This document shows positions 8,830 through 18,664 of a stretch of 64,000 nucleotides of DNA, one piece after another. The notes below the pieces were generated by a model. That model was not told where the DNA came from, ran no database searches, and worked only from the letters and a program-made list of their open reading frames with translations. Positions within the stretch are counted from its first letter, which is position 1, and each line of letters opens with the position of its first letter. A program made the position numbers and the translations under genes. The stretch comes from Pseudorhodoplanes sp. (GTDB lineage: Bacteria > Pseudomonadota > Alphaproteobacteria > Rhizobiales > Xanthobacteraceae), in the NCBI GenBank assembly GCA_022843165.1, contig JALHOD010000003.1, positions 1-64,000 of the forward strand. Direction: 5' to 3'.

Positions 8830-10260
8830 ATGACCGCAGCAGCGAAGAAAGCCGGCTTTTCCGATTACATCGTCAAGGACATCGGGCTCGCCGAATTCGG
8901 CCGCAAGGAAATCTCGCTCGCCGAGACCGAGATGCCCGGCCTGATGGCGACCCGCGAAGAGTACGGCCCGAAGCAGCCGCTGAAGGGCGCGCGCATCGCA
9001 GGCTCCCTGCACATGACCATCCAGACCGCGGTTCTGATCGAAACGCTGGTCGCGCTCGGCGCCGACGTGCGCTGGGTGTCGTGCAACATCTATTCGACCC
9101 AGGACCACGCCGCCGCCGCGATTGCCGCCGCCGGCATTCCGGTCTTCGCGGTAAAAGGCGAGACGCTGAAGGATTACTGGGACTACACCGCCAAGCTGTT
9201 CGACTGGCACGGCGGCGGCACGCCCAACATGATCCTCGACGACGGCGGCGACGCCACCATGTACGTCCATCTCGGCCTGCGCGCGGAGAACGGCGACACC
9301 GCCTTCCTCGACAAGCCGGGCTCCGAGGAAGAAGAGGTGTTCTTCGCGCTGCTCAAGAAGCAGCTGAAGGAAAAGCCGAAGGGCTATTTCGCGGAGATGG
9401 CGAAGAACATCAAGGGCGTGTCGGAAGAGACCACCACCGGCGTGCACCGTCTCTACGACATGCAGAAAGCCGGCACGCTGCTCTGGCCCGCCATCAACGT
9501 CAACGACAGCGTCACCAAATCGAAATTCGACAATCTCTATGGCTGCCGCGAATCGCTGGTCGACGGCATCCGCCGCGGCACCGACGTCATGATGTCGGGC
9601 AAGGTGGCGATGGTCGCGGGCTTCGGCGACGTCGGCAAGGGCTCGGCCGCATCTCTGCGTCAGGCCGGCTGCCGCGTGATGGTCTCCGAAATCGATCCGA
9701 TCTGCGCCTTGCAGGCGGCGATGGAAGGCTACCAGGTCGTGACCATGGAAGACGCCGCGCCCCAGGCCGACATCTTCGTCACCGCCACCGGCAACAAGGA
9801 CATCATCACGATCGAGCACATGCGCGCGATGAAGGATCGCGCCATCGTCTGCAACATCGGCCACTTCGACAACGAGATCCAGATCGCCTCGCTGAAGAAC
9901 ATGAAGTGGGACAACATCAAGCCGCAGGTCGACGAGATCACCTTCCCGGACGGCCACCGCATCATCCTCTTGTCGGAAGGCCGGCTGGTGAATCTCGGCA
10001 ACGCCATGGGCCACCCGAGCTTCGTGATGTCGGCGTCGTTCACCAACCAGACGCTGGCGCAGATCGAATTGTGGGCGAACAACAAGGACGGCAAATACAA
10101 GAAGGAGGTCTATGTGCTGCCGAAGTCGCTCGACGAGAAGGTCGCGATGCTGCACCTGTCGAAGATCGGCGTGAAGCTGACCCAGCTGCGCCCCGACCAG
10201 GCGAGCTATATCGGCGTGAAGCCGGAAGGCCCGTTCAAGAGCGATCATTACCGCTACTGA
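8830..10260 (+). CDS. ahcY: adenosylhomocysteinase
   Basis: A 476-residue S-adenosyl-L-homocysteine hydrolase (NAD-dependent), which splits SAH into adenosine and homocysteine and so removes the inhibitor of methyltransferases. Visible signatures are '[18 protein letters not shown]', '[15 protein letters not shown]', the Rossmann '[10 protein letters not shown]' and the C-terminal '[24 protein letters not shown]'. A GAGG Shine-Dalgarno precedes ATG 8830; a GTG 15 codons earlier is in frame but less likely. The long insertion relative to the human form is typical of bacterial AhcY. A palindromic operator lies upstream. Confidence 0.97.
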   Translation: MTAAAKKAGFSDYIVKDIGLAEFGRKEISLAETEMPGLMATREEYGPKQPLKGARIAGSLHMTIQTAVLIETLVALGADVRWVSCNIYSTQDHAAAAIAAAGIPVFAVKGETLKDYWDYTAKLFDWHGGGTPNMILDDGGDATMYVHLGLRAENGDTAFLDKPGSEEEEVFFALLKKQLKEKPKGYFAEMAKNIKGVSEETTTGVHRLYDMQKAGTLLWPAINVNDSVTKSKFDNLYGCRESLVDGIRRGTDVMMSGKVAMVAGFGDVGKGSAASLRQAGCRVMVSEIDPICALQAAMEGYQVVTMEDAAPQADIFVTATGNKDIITIEHMRAMKDRAIVCNIGHFDNEIQIASLKNMKWDNIKPQVDEITFPDGHRIILLSEGRLVNLGNAMGHPSFVMSASFTNQTLAQIELWANNKDGKYKKEVYVLPKSLDEKVAMLHLSKIGVKLTQLRPDQASYIGVKPEGPFKSDHYRY

Positions 10261-10287
10261 GCCGAAACCTTTTCGCGCACTCGGAAT

Positions 10288-10427
10288 CCCTCTCCCCTTG
10301 TGGGAGAGGGTGCGAGTTGTGAGCGCAGCGAACAATGAGCCGGGTGAGGGGTTACGACCTCTCTGGCGGCCGGACCCCTCACCCGCCCTCGCTTCGCTCG
10401 GGCACCCTCTCCCACAAGGGGAGAGGG
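10288..10427. repeat. long palindromic intergenic repeat (family A, copy 1)
   Basis: Outer arms CCCTCTCCCCTTGTGGGAGA... and its complement near 10402-10427, with an inner pair GGGTGAGGGGT/ACCCCTCACCC. The whole element can fold into a long cruciform or hairpin between ahcY and lepA. A second copy of the same family is at 57504-57657. This resembles the dispersed REP/BIME-like palindromes of Rhizobiales. It may act as a transcription terminator for ahcY. Confidence 0.85.
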
Positions 10428-10472
10428 TAAGTGCGCCTTGCCGCACCGCAAACCCGGTGCTATCTGCCCGCC

Positions 10473-12284
<1,812 letters not shown>

Positions 12285-12306
12285 CTTGAGGGTTCCATGA
12301 AACCAC

Positions 12307-13044
12307 CTAGCTGACCAATTCTAACGCAGCCTCTGGATAAGAAAGAAAGTAAACTTTGGCGAAGCCGCAAAAATCAAACTTCGCCTGTGCCTGCAGATGA
12401 AGCTTTCCACTGTTGTTCATGCGATTAGCGACCAAGAGCAATCGAATATCGGGTCCGGCGCACTCTAGGTATCGATCAAGTTTTTTAGATTTATCTTTTA
12501 TCGCGTCGGCGATTTTCGTATGCGGATTGCGATCAACCCAACCGACCCGATCATTTATGCTGAACCACTCGGCACGCAACGCTCGGGTAACGAGAACGCG
12601 AAGTCCGTTATCTTCGTCGATTACTAAGTGATGCCCAATGGGTTTAGATGCAAAATCATATTTGATGATCGCAGTAACGGCCCCAGCAAGGTTTTCAACA
12701 CTGAGATCGCCTACAAACCTCGCTCTTAACGGAGTATTTTGCAACGCTTCATATTTCTCCCGAAGCGCATCTAACTTATTTTGATTTATCGATTCCGCTC
12801 CTTTCATGAAAGAGCCGGACTGACTTTGCGGTCCCGTGAAAATCTCGGAGACCTCCAATCCGAACTTTTCTTCGCCTGCAATTACCAGAAAATCAGGGCC
12901 TTCCTCGGCAGCCTCAATAATCCAATTTGCGCCGAGAAACTTCGCCGTTTGTTCGACAAAAAATCGCTCTTGAGCTTTCTTTATCGGCCGCGTCAAAAAG
13001 ATTCTCCAGCCCGTAGGGCGGATTAGCGAAGCGTAATCCGCCAT
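12307..13044 (-). CDS. hypothetical protein, possible PD-(D/E)XK-like fold
   Basis: Up to 245 residues, clearly more AT-rich than its neighbours. The segment 'GPDFLVIAGEEKFGLEVSEI' (about residues 48-67) has the D...(E)x arrangement of restriction-endonuclease-like folds, but the usual catalytic Lys of ExK is Ser here, so nuclease activity is doubtful. The rest is unrecognised. The first ~12 residues (MADYASLIRPTG) are encoded by a palindromic repeat, and the only ATG is inside it without a clear ribosome site; a TTG at codon 17 is an alternative start. The gene stands alone between lepA and repeats, suggesting acquisition. Confidence 0.6.
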   Translation of the reverse strand: MADYASLIRPTGWRIFLTRPIKKAQERFFVEQTAKFLGANWIIEAAEEGPDFLVIAGEEKFGLEVSEIFTGPQSQSGSFMKGAESINQNKLDALREKYEALQNTPLRARFVGDLSVENLAGAVTAIIKYDFASKPIGHHLVIDEDNGLRVLVTRALRAEWFSINDRVGWVDRNPHTKIADAIKDKSKKLDRYLECAGPDIRLLLVANRMNNSGKLHLQAQAKFDFCGFAKVYFLSYPEAALELVS

Positions 13045-13085
13045 CTCACGAACGGCGGGTTACGCCTTCGGCTAACCCGCCCTAC
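13013..13085. repeat. palindromic repeat (family B)
   Basis: GTAGGGCGGATTAGCGAAGC and a mirrored half ending GGCTAACCCGCCCTAC. Each half is itself a hairpin (GGCGGATTA...TAATCCGCC and GGCGGGTTA...TAACCCGCC). It is a common dispersed BIME-like element. It overlaps the predicted start of the preceding minus-strand gene. Confidence 0.85.
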
Positions 13086-13090
13086 AAATC

Positions 13091-13366
13091 TTATTCCGCC
13101 GCGTCTCCCACGCGCCGCAATTCGCCGGCATCTTTCATCTCATCATGCAACGCGATCGGGTCCCAGTCGTAGCCGTTGGGCCAAGTCAGCGCTCCGTCCT
13201 CGATGAACACCCGCGCGAAGTAGGCGGGGTCCTTCAGCGGCTGCGCCATCACGCCGGTCTTTTCGCGAACAAAGGAAAAGTCCCGCTCGCCGACGGTGCC
13301 GTCAGAGAACTCGATCTCCAGCCTGAAATCGCCGAGACGCCGCACTCCGATCACATCGATCATCAT
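13091..13366 (-). CDS. DUF2442 domain protein
   Basis: A 91-residue protein with the DUF2442 pattern 'RRLGDFRLEIEFSDGTVGERDFSFV', a 'DPAYFARVFIEDGALTWPNGYDWDPIALHDEM' core and an acidic tail. It overlaps the stop of the DUF4160 gene by four bases (ATGA); a second ATG directly follows. DUF4160-DUF2442 gene pairs recur in many genomes and are often suggested to be toxin-antitoxin-like, without firm proof. The function is therefore left open. Confidence 0.85.
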   Translation of the reverse strand: MMIDVIGVRRLGDFRLEIEFSDGTVGERDFSFVREKTGVMAQPLKDPAYFARVFIEDGALTWPNGYDWDPIALHDEMKDAGELRRVGDAAE

Positions 13367-13623
13367 TCGAGGCCCTCGATTCGTTCCATCTGTCCGTCCG
13401 TGTGCCCGGCAATCCAGTTTTTCATTAATTCCTCCCGGCGCAGTTCGATCCATTCACGAACAAGCCGGGCGACAGTCGGCGGCAACCGACCGCCGATAAT
13501 CTCACCATCAGCGATCCGAACACGGGCACGGAATTGCTGATAGCGTACATGAAAATGCGGCGGATCGTGATCATTGAAGAACATCCGAACCGCAATGCCG
13601 AGAAAATAAGCGATGGTCGGCAT
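13363..13623 (-). CDS. DUF4160 domain protein
   Basis: An 86-residue protein beginning 'MPTIAYFLGIAVRMFFND' and containing the signature 'HDPPHFHVRY', then 'ARVRIADGEIIGG-LPPTVARLVREWIELRREELMKNW'. This is the complete DUF4160 fold. It is the upstream member of a translationally coupled pair with the DUF2442 gene. The His-rich HDPPHFH motif suggests metal or nucleic-acid chemistry, but that is inference. Confidence 0.88.
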   Translation of the reverse strand: MPTIAYFLGIAVRMFFNDHDPPHFHVRYQQFRARVRIADGEIIGGRLPPTVARLVREWIELRREELMKNWIAGHTDGQMERIEGLE

Positions 13624-13725
13624 TTTTCGATCTCTCAGCCCGGAAACATTTTACCAAAGTCAGGCGGAAAGTCGCGTACCCGATATTGACTTTATTCCTA
13701 TTTTCTGCTAACCACCACATCGCTT

Positions 13726-13888
13726 GATGGAGCGCCGGGAGGCGCTGGGCCCTGCGTCACTGGGCCCGCGCGCCTCCGGAGATGAGCCTGGTGCACGGGC
13801 TTTTCTTCCGAGGCGCGCGGCGGGGCCGATCGCAAGGCCCTGCCAAAGGGCGTCTCGCAAACGCCCTGGCGCCTCCCGGCGCTTCATC
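13726..13888. repeat. large inverted-repeat element
   Basis: 20-bp arms (GATGGAGCGCCGGGAGGCGC and GCGCCTCCCGGCGCTTCATC, one mismatch) are separated by 123 bp that is itself rich in short inverted repeats (for example GGGCCC, CGCCTCCGG, AAGGCCCTGCC...GGGCG). It could be a non-autonomous mobile element or a dispersed structural repeat; no open frame of plausible coding quality is inside. Confidence 0.65.
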
Positions 13889-13968
13889 TCCGTTCGCGGA
13901 GAGTGAAAAACGGGGACAGAGGCACCCGGCCTCTCGAATAATACGGGCAGCGGAGCGTTGGCTACGGT

Positions 13969-14080
13969 GTCATCGCCGGGCTTGTCCCGGCGATCCCGCT
14001 TAGGCAGGCAATGCATCCCTTATCGGGATGGCCGGGACTTCAGCGCGAAGACGCGCTTCGCGCTTTCGCCCGGCCATGAC
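13969..14080. repeat. palindromic repeat (family C)
   Basis: Arms GTCATCGCCGGGC and GCCCGGCCATGAC frame inner hairpins CGCCGGGCTTGTCCCGGCG and GCGCGAAGACGCGCTTCGCGC. This form (CATCGCCGGGCTTGTCCCGG) is a widespread intergenic repeat of Bradyrhizobium-like genomes. It lies just downstream of the Bug-receptor gene on the minus strand and may help end its transcript. Confidence 0.8.
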
Positions 14081-14108
14081 AACGGTGAGGTCTTACGACA
14101 GAGAATCC

Positions 14109-15092
14109 CTACGGCTGCGGAATGTTCGCCCGCTCGACGATCGGCTTCCACTTGTTGAAGTCGTCGAGCACCTTCTTCTCCAGCTCCGCGCCCGAGAGAC
14201 TCGTCGGCGTCACGGTCAGGCCTTTCAGCTTCTCGATGATCGCCGGCTCCTTGGTGATCGCGATCAGCTCGGCCGCCAGCTTCGTCCTGATGGCTTCTGG
14301 AACATCGCGCGGCGTGATGAACACCGCGGCCCAGGTGACTTCGAGGCCGGGAATGGATTCGGCCAAAGCGGGAATCGACTTGTCGAAGTCGTAACGCTCG
14401 AGCGAGGACACCGCGATGGCGTTGGCCTTGCCGGCCTTCACCTGCGGATAGGCGGTGGAGAACTGGTCGCAGGTCATGTGGATCTGTCCGCCGAGCAGGT
14501 CCTGGATGATCTGGTTCGACGCGCGATAGGGCACATGCGCGATCTTGGCGCCGGTATGCTGCACGATCAGCTCCATGCACAGATGCTGCGAGGTGCCGAT
14601 GCCGGAGGTGCCGTAGCTGAGCTTGTCGGGGTTGGCCTTGATGTAGGCGATGAATTCGGGAACCGTCTTGGCCGGAATGCTCGGATGGACGATCAGCATG
14701 TTCGGCTGCGTGCCCACCATCGCGACCGGGCGGATGTCCTTCATGCCGTCATAGCCGAGCTTCTGCTTGTAGATGTGCGGCAGGATGAACAGCGTGCCGG
14801 CGGTGACGACGCCCAGCGTGTAGCCGTCGGGCGCCGCCTTCGCCATCGCGCCGATGCCGATGCTGCCGCCGGCGCCGCTCTTGTTCTCGATCACGAATTG
14901 CTGGCCGAGCCGCTGCGACAGCCGGTCGGCAAAGATGCGCGCGGCGACGTCGGTGTTGCCGCCGGCCGCGAACGGCACGATCACCGTCACCGGCCGCGTC
15001 GGCCATTGCTGCGCACCGGCCGGAGCCGCGGCCAGCGCAAAGCCCGAGAATGCCGCCAGGCACATGGCAGCCGGTTTCCAGAACGCCCTCAT
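14109..15092 (-). CDS. Bug-family tripartite tricarboxylate transporter substrate-binding protein
   Basis: A 327-residue exported receptor with a signal peptide (MRAFWKPAAMCLAAFSGFAL...AGA). The Bug (TctC-type) pattern is clear: 'WPTRPVTVIVPFAAGGNTDVAARIFADRLSQ', 'IENKSGAGGSIGIGAMAKAAPDGYTLG', and later 'SYGTSGIGTSQHL' and 'PYRASNQIIQDLLGGQ'. A GGGAGA site precedes the ATG at 15092. No TctA/TctB membrane genes are nearby, so it is an orphan receptor, as is common in these genomes; the ligand (a small carboxylate) cannot be read from sequence. Confidence 0.92.
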   Translation of the reverse strand: MRAFWKPAAMCLAAFSGFALAAAPAGAQQWPTRPVTVIVPFAAGGNTDVAARIFADRLSQRLGQQFVIENKSGAGGSIGIGAMAKAAPDGYTLGVVTAGTLFILPHIYKQKLGYDGMKDIRPVAMVGTQPNMLIVHPSIPAKTVPEFIAYIKANPDKLSYGTSGIGTSQHLCMELIVQHTGAKIAHVPYRASNQIIQDLLGGQIHMTCDQFSTAYPQVKAGKANAIAVSSLERYDFDKSIPALAESIPGLEVTWAAVFITPRDVPEAIRTKLAAELIAITKEPAIIEKLKGLTVTPTSLSGAELEKKVLDDFNKWKPIVERANIPQP

Positions 15093-15300
15093 TGTCGTCT
15101 CCCTGAATTTATTGTTTTGAGCTGGTCGCCTGTCAGGAAGCCTAGCGCAGATCGCGCGCGCGCGACATCCGCGGCGACATAAACAATGCGTGCGATCGCC
15201 CACCGTCATCGCGGGTTCGGTCCGGCGATGCGGCGGCGTGGGCAGGAATGGGAACCGGCGTCTTGTTCACCCGCGCGGCAACGCGGCCGGGTTGACCCGC

Positions 15301-15717
15301 TCAGCGGTAATTCGTGGTTTCCATCGTCATCCATCGCGCGGGCGATCCCGGCGCCGTGGCCGGCGCCTGCACGCGCGGCAGATGGCGCGCATCGGCCACA
15401 TTGATCGCGTCGTTGCGGCGGGCCGCGGCGGCGGCGATCATCCGGTCGGGCGCGAACCAGCGGTGGTCGATAGCCGCGGCGATGACATCCGAGCGCGTCA
15501 CGCCGATATCGGCCAGCATACGGTCGTCGGCCTGCAGCAGCATGGCCATGTCGTTGTCGTATTGCCGGGCCAGCGCCGCGCGCTCGCGCCAGGCCGCGAT
15601 CCGGCGCGCCAGGCGCCGGCCGGCAATGCGGATCATCCGGCCGATATGGACCGCGCGTTCGCCGCGGGCCTGCATAATGCTGGGCCGGGTGGTGTGGATC
15701 AGCGTGGTCACAAGCAT
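15301..15717 (-). CDS. DUF1127-like small basic protein
   Basis: About 138 residues, Ala/Arg-rich. The centre has an amphipathic helix ('RRLARRIAAWRERAALARQYDNDMAMLLQADDRMLADIGVTRSDV') ending in the DUF1127 (YjiS-like) signature L-x-DIG-x-TR. The C-terminal ~45 residues are Pro/Ala-rich and non-conserved. GGAGA six bases before the ATG at 15717 favours that start over two ATGs just upstream. It follows the AraC-family gene in the same direction, separated by about 145 bp. DUF1127 proteins are linked to RNA binding and phosphate or stress regulation in rhizobia. Confidence 0.7.
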   Translation of the reverse strand: MLVTTLIHTTRPSIMQARGERAVHIGRMIRIAGRRLARRIAAWRERAALARQYDNDMAMLLQADDRMLADIGVTRSDVIAAAIDHRWFAPDRMIAAAAARRNDAINVADARHLPRVQAPATAPGSPARWMTMETTNYR

Positions 15718-15862
15718 GGTTGTCTCCATCATTCGTGCGCGGTAGATGCGGCTTTCCGCGCCGCCCGGCCATGACCGCGTTTCCGGTGTTCTTGACTGAA
15801 ATGCCGGGCAGCGCCCGGCAGCGGCGGTCCTGGCGACCGCTCGTTACCCGGCTTTGTCGCGC

Positions 15863-16855
15863 TCAGGCGCGGGCCGGTTCATGGCCGGTGAGACGATTTT
15901 TCCGCCAGGCGGCGGGCGGCATGCCGACGATCTTCTTGAAGGCGCGGCTGAACGCGGCCTCGGAATCGTAGCCGACATCCACGGCGATGCGCGCGATATT
16001 GGCCTGCCCGGAGGTCAGCAGGCCGGAAGCGATCTGCATGCGCCATTTGGCCAGATACTGGATCGGCGGCACGCCGACAAAGCCGGTGAAGCGCTCGGCC
16101 AGCGCCGAGCGCGACAGCCCGACCTCGGCGGAGAGATCCTCCAGCGTCCAGGGTTTTGCCGGCTGTGCATGCAGCAAGGCCAGTGCCTGCCCGACATGGC
16201 GGTCGCGCAGACCCGCGAGCCAGCCGGCCTGGTCGCCCGGCAGCGATTCCAGATGCATCCGCACCAGCTCGATGAACAGAAGCTCGCTCAGTTTCGCCAG
16301 CACGCTTTCGCCGCCCATGCGCTGGCCGTTCGATTCGGCGACCGCCATCCGGTAAAAATGGCTGAGCCGTTCCTTGCAGGCGGCATCACCGCTGCTGCAA
16401 TGAATCTGCGGCGGCAACGCCGCGATCAGGGGATTGAACGGGCGTATGTCGCAGCCCAGGAATCCGCAAAACAGCTTGAGGCGGTCCTGTCCGTCGCCGC
16501 CGTCCGTGACCTTCCAGGGCCGCGGCAGCGTGAGATCGATATCGCCCATATCGAGCGACTCGGGCGCGCGCAGGACGGGATCGGTCGCCATGGTGTGGCC
16601 GTCGCCATGCGGGAACACGATCAGGTCGCCGGCCCGCAGCTTGACGGGATCGTGGCCCCTCTGCACGGCAAAACACTCGCCCTGCATCACCAGATGATAG
16701 CACATCAGATGCTGCGCATCCGGCATGATCAGCGGGATCAGATGTTTGGATGCGGGCGCCCAGGTGACCCAGGGCGCGCCGACATCAATGTCGATAAAGA
16801 CCGCGCCCGTCAGGCGCACGGCGCGCAACACATCGGAGAGCGTGTCAGGGCCCAT
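15863..16855 (-). CDS. AraC-family transcriptional regulator with cupin ligand domain
   Basis: A 330-residue regulator. The N-terminal ~190 residues form a cupin_6-type sensor domain ('MCYHLVMQGECFAVQRGHDPVKLRAGDLIVFPHGDGHTM', 'LKLFCGFLGCDIRPFNPLIAALP'). The C-terminal ~100 residues hold two helix-turn-helices ('WTLEDLSAEVGLSRSALAERFTGFVGVPPIQYLAKWRM' and 'ANIARIAVDVGYDSEAAFSRAFKKIVGMPPAAWRK'). This architecture commonly controls an adjacent oxidoreductase, but none is next to it here. Its targets are unknown. Confidence 0.92.
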   Translation of the reverse strand: MGPDTLSDVLRAVRLTGAVFIDIDVGAPWVTWAPASKHLIPLIMPDAQHLMCYHLVMQGECFAVQRGHDPVKLRAGDLIVFPHGDGHTMATDPVLRAPESLDMGDIDLTLPRPWKVTDGGDGQDRLKLFCGFLGCDIRPFNPLIAALPPQIHCSSGDAACKERLSHFYRMAVAESNGQRMGGESVLAKLSELLFIELVRMHLESLPGDQAGWLAGLRDRHVGQALALLHAQPAKPWTLEDLSAEVGLSRSALAERFTGFVGVPPIQYLAKWRMQIASGLLTSGQANIARIAVDVGYDSEAAFSRAFKKIVGMPPAAWRKNRLTGHEPARA

Positions 16856-17140
16856 GGTCCGCTCAAAAAAACGATCGATAAAATCTTATGAATGAATGGC
16901 GGGATTCGACGGTCTTTTGGGGCGTCCTGTCAATACGCCCGGGTCGCGATCGCGGCCTCCCGGGAAAGCACGGGAAACGCGGAAGATCCGTCGGATCGGC
17001 GGTGGCCGCAGCCCAAAGGAGAGGCCCGAGACGCGGTAAAATAAGACTATGCGTCGTCCGGTACCGGCGGGCGCGCCGCGCGTTCGCTCTCGGCCAGAAA
17101 GGCCGCCGCCACCCGCAGGCGGCGGAAGTCGAAATAGGCC

Positions 17141-17620
17141 TCAGCGATCCGACTGTTCGGCAAGTCGCTGCGGTTTGCGGCGAGCATTGTCGCCGGCTGC
17201 GGCGGCGGGTTCGATGACGATCCGGGTATTCGCTGCGCCATGTTTCTGCACCAGTGCGAACAGAACGGCGGCATTCTCGGGATGCAGCCGCACACATCCC
17301 TTCGACGCGCGCTGGCCCAATCGCTTCACATGCGTGGTGCCATGGATCGCGTAATTGCCGTCGAAGAAAATCGAATAGGGCATCGGCGCCATGTTGTATT
17401 TGCGCGAATGCCATTTGCGCTCGAGCCGCTGCGGCCTGTAGGTGCCGGTATGCGGCCCGCCGCCGACACCGGTGGACACGGTCCAGAAATGCCGCATCTC
17501 GCCGTCCACGCTGACGAACATGCGCTGGCTCGCCTTGTCGACCCACACCTCGATCTCGGCCTGCGCCGGCAGCGGCCAGAGGATCAGCAACATGACGGCG
17601 GTTGCGACAATACGAATCAT
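17141..17620 (-). CDS. L,D-transpeptidase (YkuD domain)
   Basis: A 159-residue exported protein with signal peptide MIRIVATAVMLLILWPLPAQA. The YkuD domain follows, with the 'IHGTTHVKRLGQRASKGCVRLHPENA' motif, where His and the catalytic Cys of SKGCVRL are intact. It would cross-link peptidoglycan stem peptides (3-3 links) or attach proteins. The domain is small and has no LysM or peptidoglycan-binding module. It is divergent from mepA, another murein enzyme, 103 bp away. Confidence 0.93.
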   Translation of the reverse strand: MIRIVATAVMLLILWPLPAQAEIEVWVDKASQRMFVSVDGEMRHFWTVSTGVGGGPHTGTYRPQRLERKWHSRKYNMAPMPYSIFFDGNYAIHGTTHVKRLGQRASKGCVRLHPENAAVLFALVQKHGAANTRIVIEPAAAAGDNARRKPQRLAEQSDR

Positions 17621-17723
17621 ATCTGCTCGACCCCGATGTTCCGGTACCCGCCCGAAATCCTGAAATCCCTGTGCCGGTGCAAAGACGGCTGACAAATCGG
17701 CAGCGGCCCGCTAGACCAAATTC

Positions 17724-18656
17724 ATGCGACGGCAGTTTATCGCAGCAGCTCTTGCCGCTTCCTTAAGCGGTCTGTCCCTGGCCGGCGTGGCGCACGCGCA
17801 GGATCCCGGCAGCGTGAACCCGAAACCGCTGCCGCCCTTGGCCAATCCCAACGATCCGAAAAACCCGGCCAAGGAACTGTTCGCCCGCAAGCCGACGCCC
17901 GCCAACCTGCAGGCGCGCTCCATCGGCTTCTACACCCGCGGCTGTCTGGCGGGCGGCATGGCACTGCCGATCAACGGCAAGACCTGGCAAGTGATGCGGC
18001 TGTCACGCAACCGCAACTGGGGCCATCCCGATCTGGTCCGCTCGCTGGAAACGCTCGCCGGCAAGGCCCCCAGGGTCGGCTGGCGCGGATTGCTGGTCGG
18101 CGACATGGCGCAGGCGCGCGGCGGCCCGATGCTGACGGGACACGCCAGCCATCAGGTCGGGCTCGACGCCGACATCTGGCTGACCCCCATGCCGGCCCGC
18201 GAACTGACCCGGCTCGAGCGCGAGGAAATGTCGGCGACCAACGTGGTGCGGCCCGACAGGAAGGACGTCGATCCCGCGGTCTGGACCCCGCAGCATGCTG
18301 CGATCATCCGCGCCGCGGCCGAAGACCCGCAGGTCGAACGCATCATCGTCAATGCGGCGATCAAGAAGGCGCTGTGCCGCGAGGCCGGCACCAACCGCGG
18401 CTGGCTCAACAAGGTGCGCCCGTGGTGGGGGCACAATTATCATTTCCATATCCGCATCGTCTGTCCGAAAGACAGCCCGGAATGCAAGCCGCAGGATCCC
18501 ACCCCGCAAAGCGACGGCTGCGGCAAGGAACTGGATTACTGGTTCCAGGACAGCATCCTGAATCCGCCGCCGCCGCGGGAGCCGCCCAGGCCCATGCCGC
18601 CGCTGACCATGGCCGACCTGCCCGCGGCCTGCCGGCAGGTTCTTGTCGCGCCCTGA
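17724..18656 (+). CDS. mepA: penicillin-insensitive murein endopeptidase
   Basis: A 310-residue protein with signal peptide (MRRQFIAAALAASLSGLSLAGVAHA) and the LAS-metallopeptidase motifs of MepA: 'HASHQVGLDADIW' (zinc His and Asp) and 'HNYHFHIRI' (second zinc site). It cleaves D-Ala-meso-Dap cross-links in peptidoglycan. The C-terminus is Pro-rich ('PPPPREPPRPMPP'). It faces the L,D-transpeptidase gene divergently, and the two may share a promoter region. It converges on tauE with an 8-bp gap. Confidence 0.95.
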   Translation: MRRQFIAAALAASLSGLSLAGVAHAQDPGSVNPKPLPPLANPNDPKNPAKELFARKPTPANLQARSIGFYTRGCLAGGMALPINGKTWQVMRLSRNRNWGHPDLVRSLETLAGKAPRVGWRGLLVGDMAQARGGPMLTGHASHQVGLDADIWLTPMPARELTRLEREEMSATNVVRPDRKDVDPAVWTPQHAAIIRAAAEDPQVERIIVNAAIKKALCREAGTNRGWLNKVRPWWGHNYHFHIRIVCPKDSPECKPQDPTPQSDGCGKELDYWFQDSILNPPPPREPPRPMPPLTMADLPAACRQVLVAP

Positions 18657-18664
18657 TTTGCGGT

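Larger units (their letters stand above)
13624..14108. other. gene-free stretch carrying repeats
   Basis: 485 bp without a credible gene. It holds a long inverted-repeat element (13726-13888) and a family C palindrome (13969-14080). Short open frames here are products of the repeats. Confidence 0.7.

Noticed and set aside
13708-14016. Small frames in the repeat-rich gap
   Set aside because: They are made from the inverted-repeat element and have no ribosome site or conserved composition.
17047-17295. Minus-strand frame with a plausible-looking C-terminus (AEAYFDFRRLRVAAAFLAESERAA), overlapping the 3' end of the L,D-transpeptidase
   Set aside because: It overlaps most of its length with the better-supported gene and has no domain; it could be a frameshifted extension but I cannot show it.
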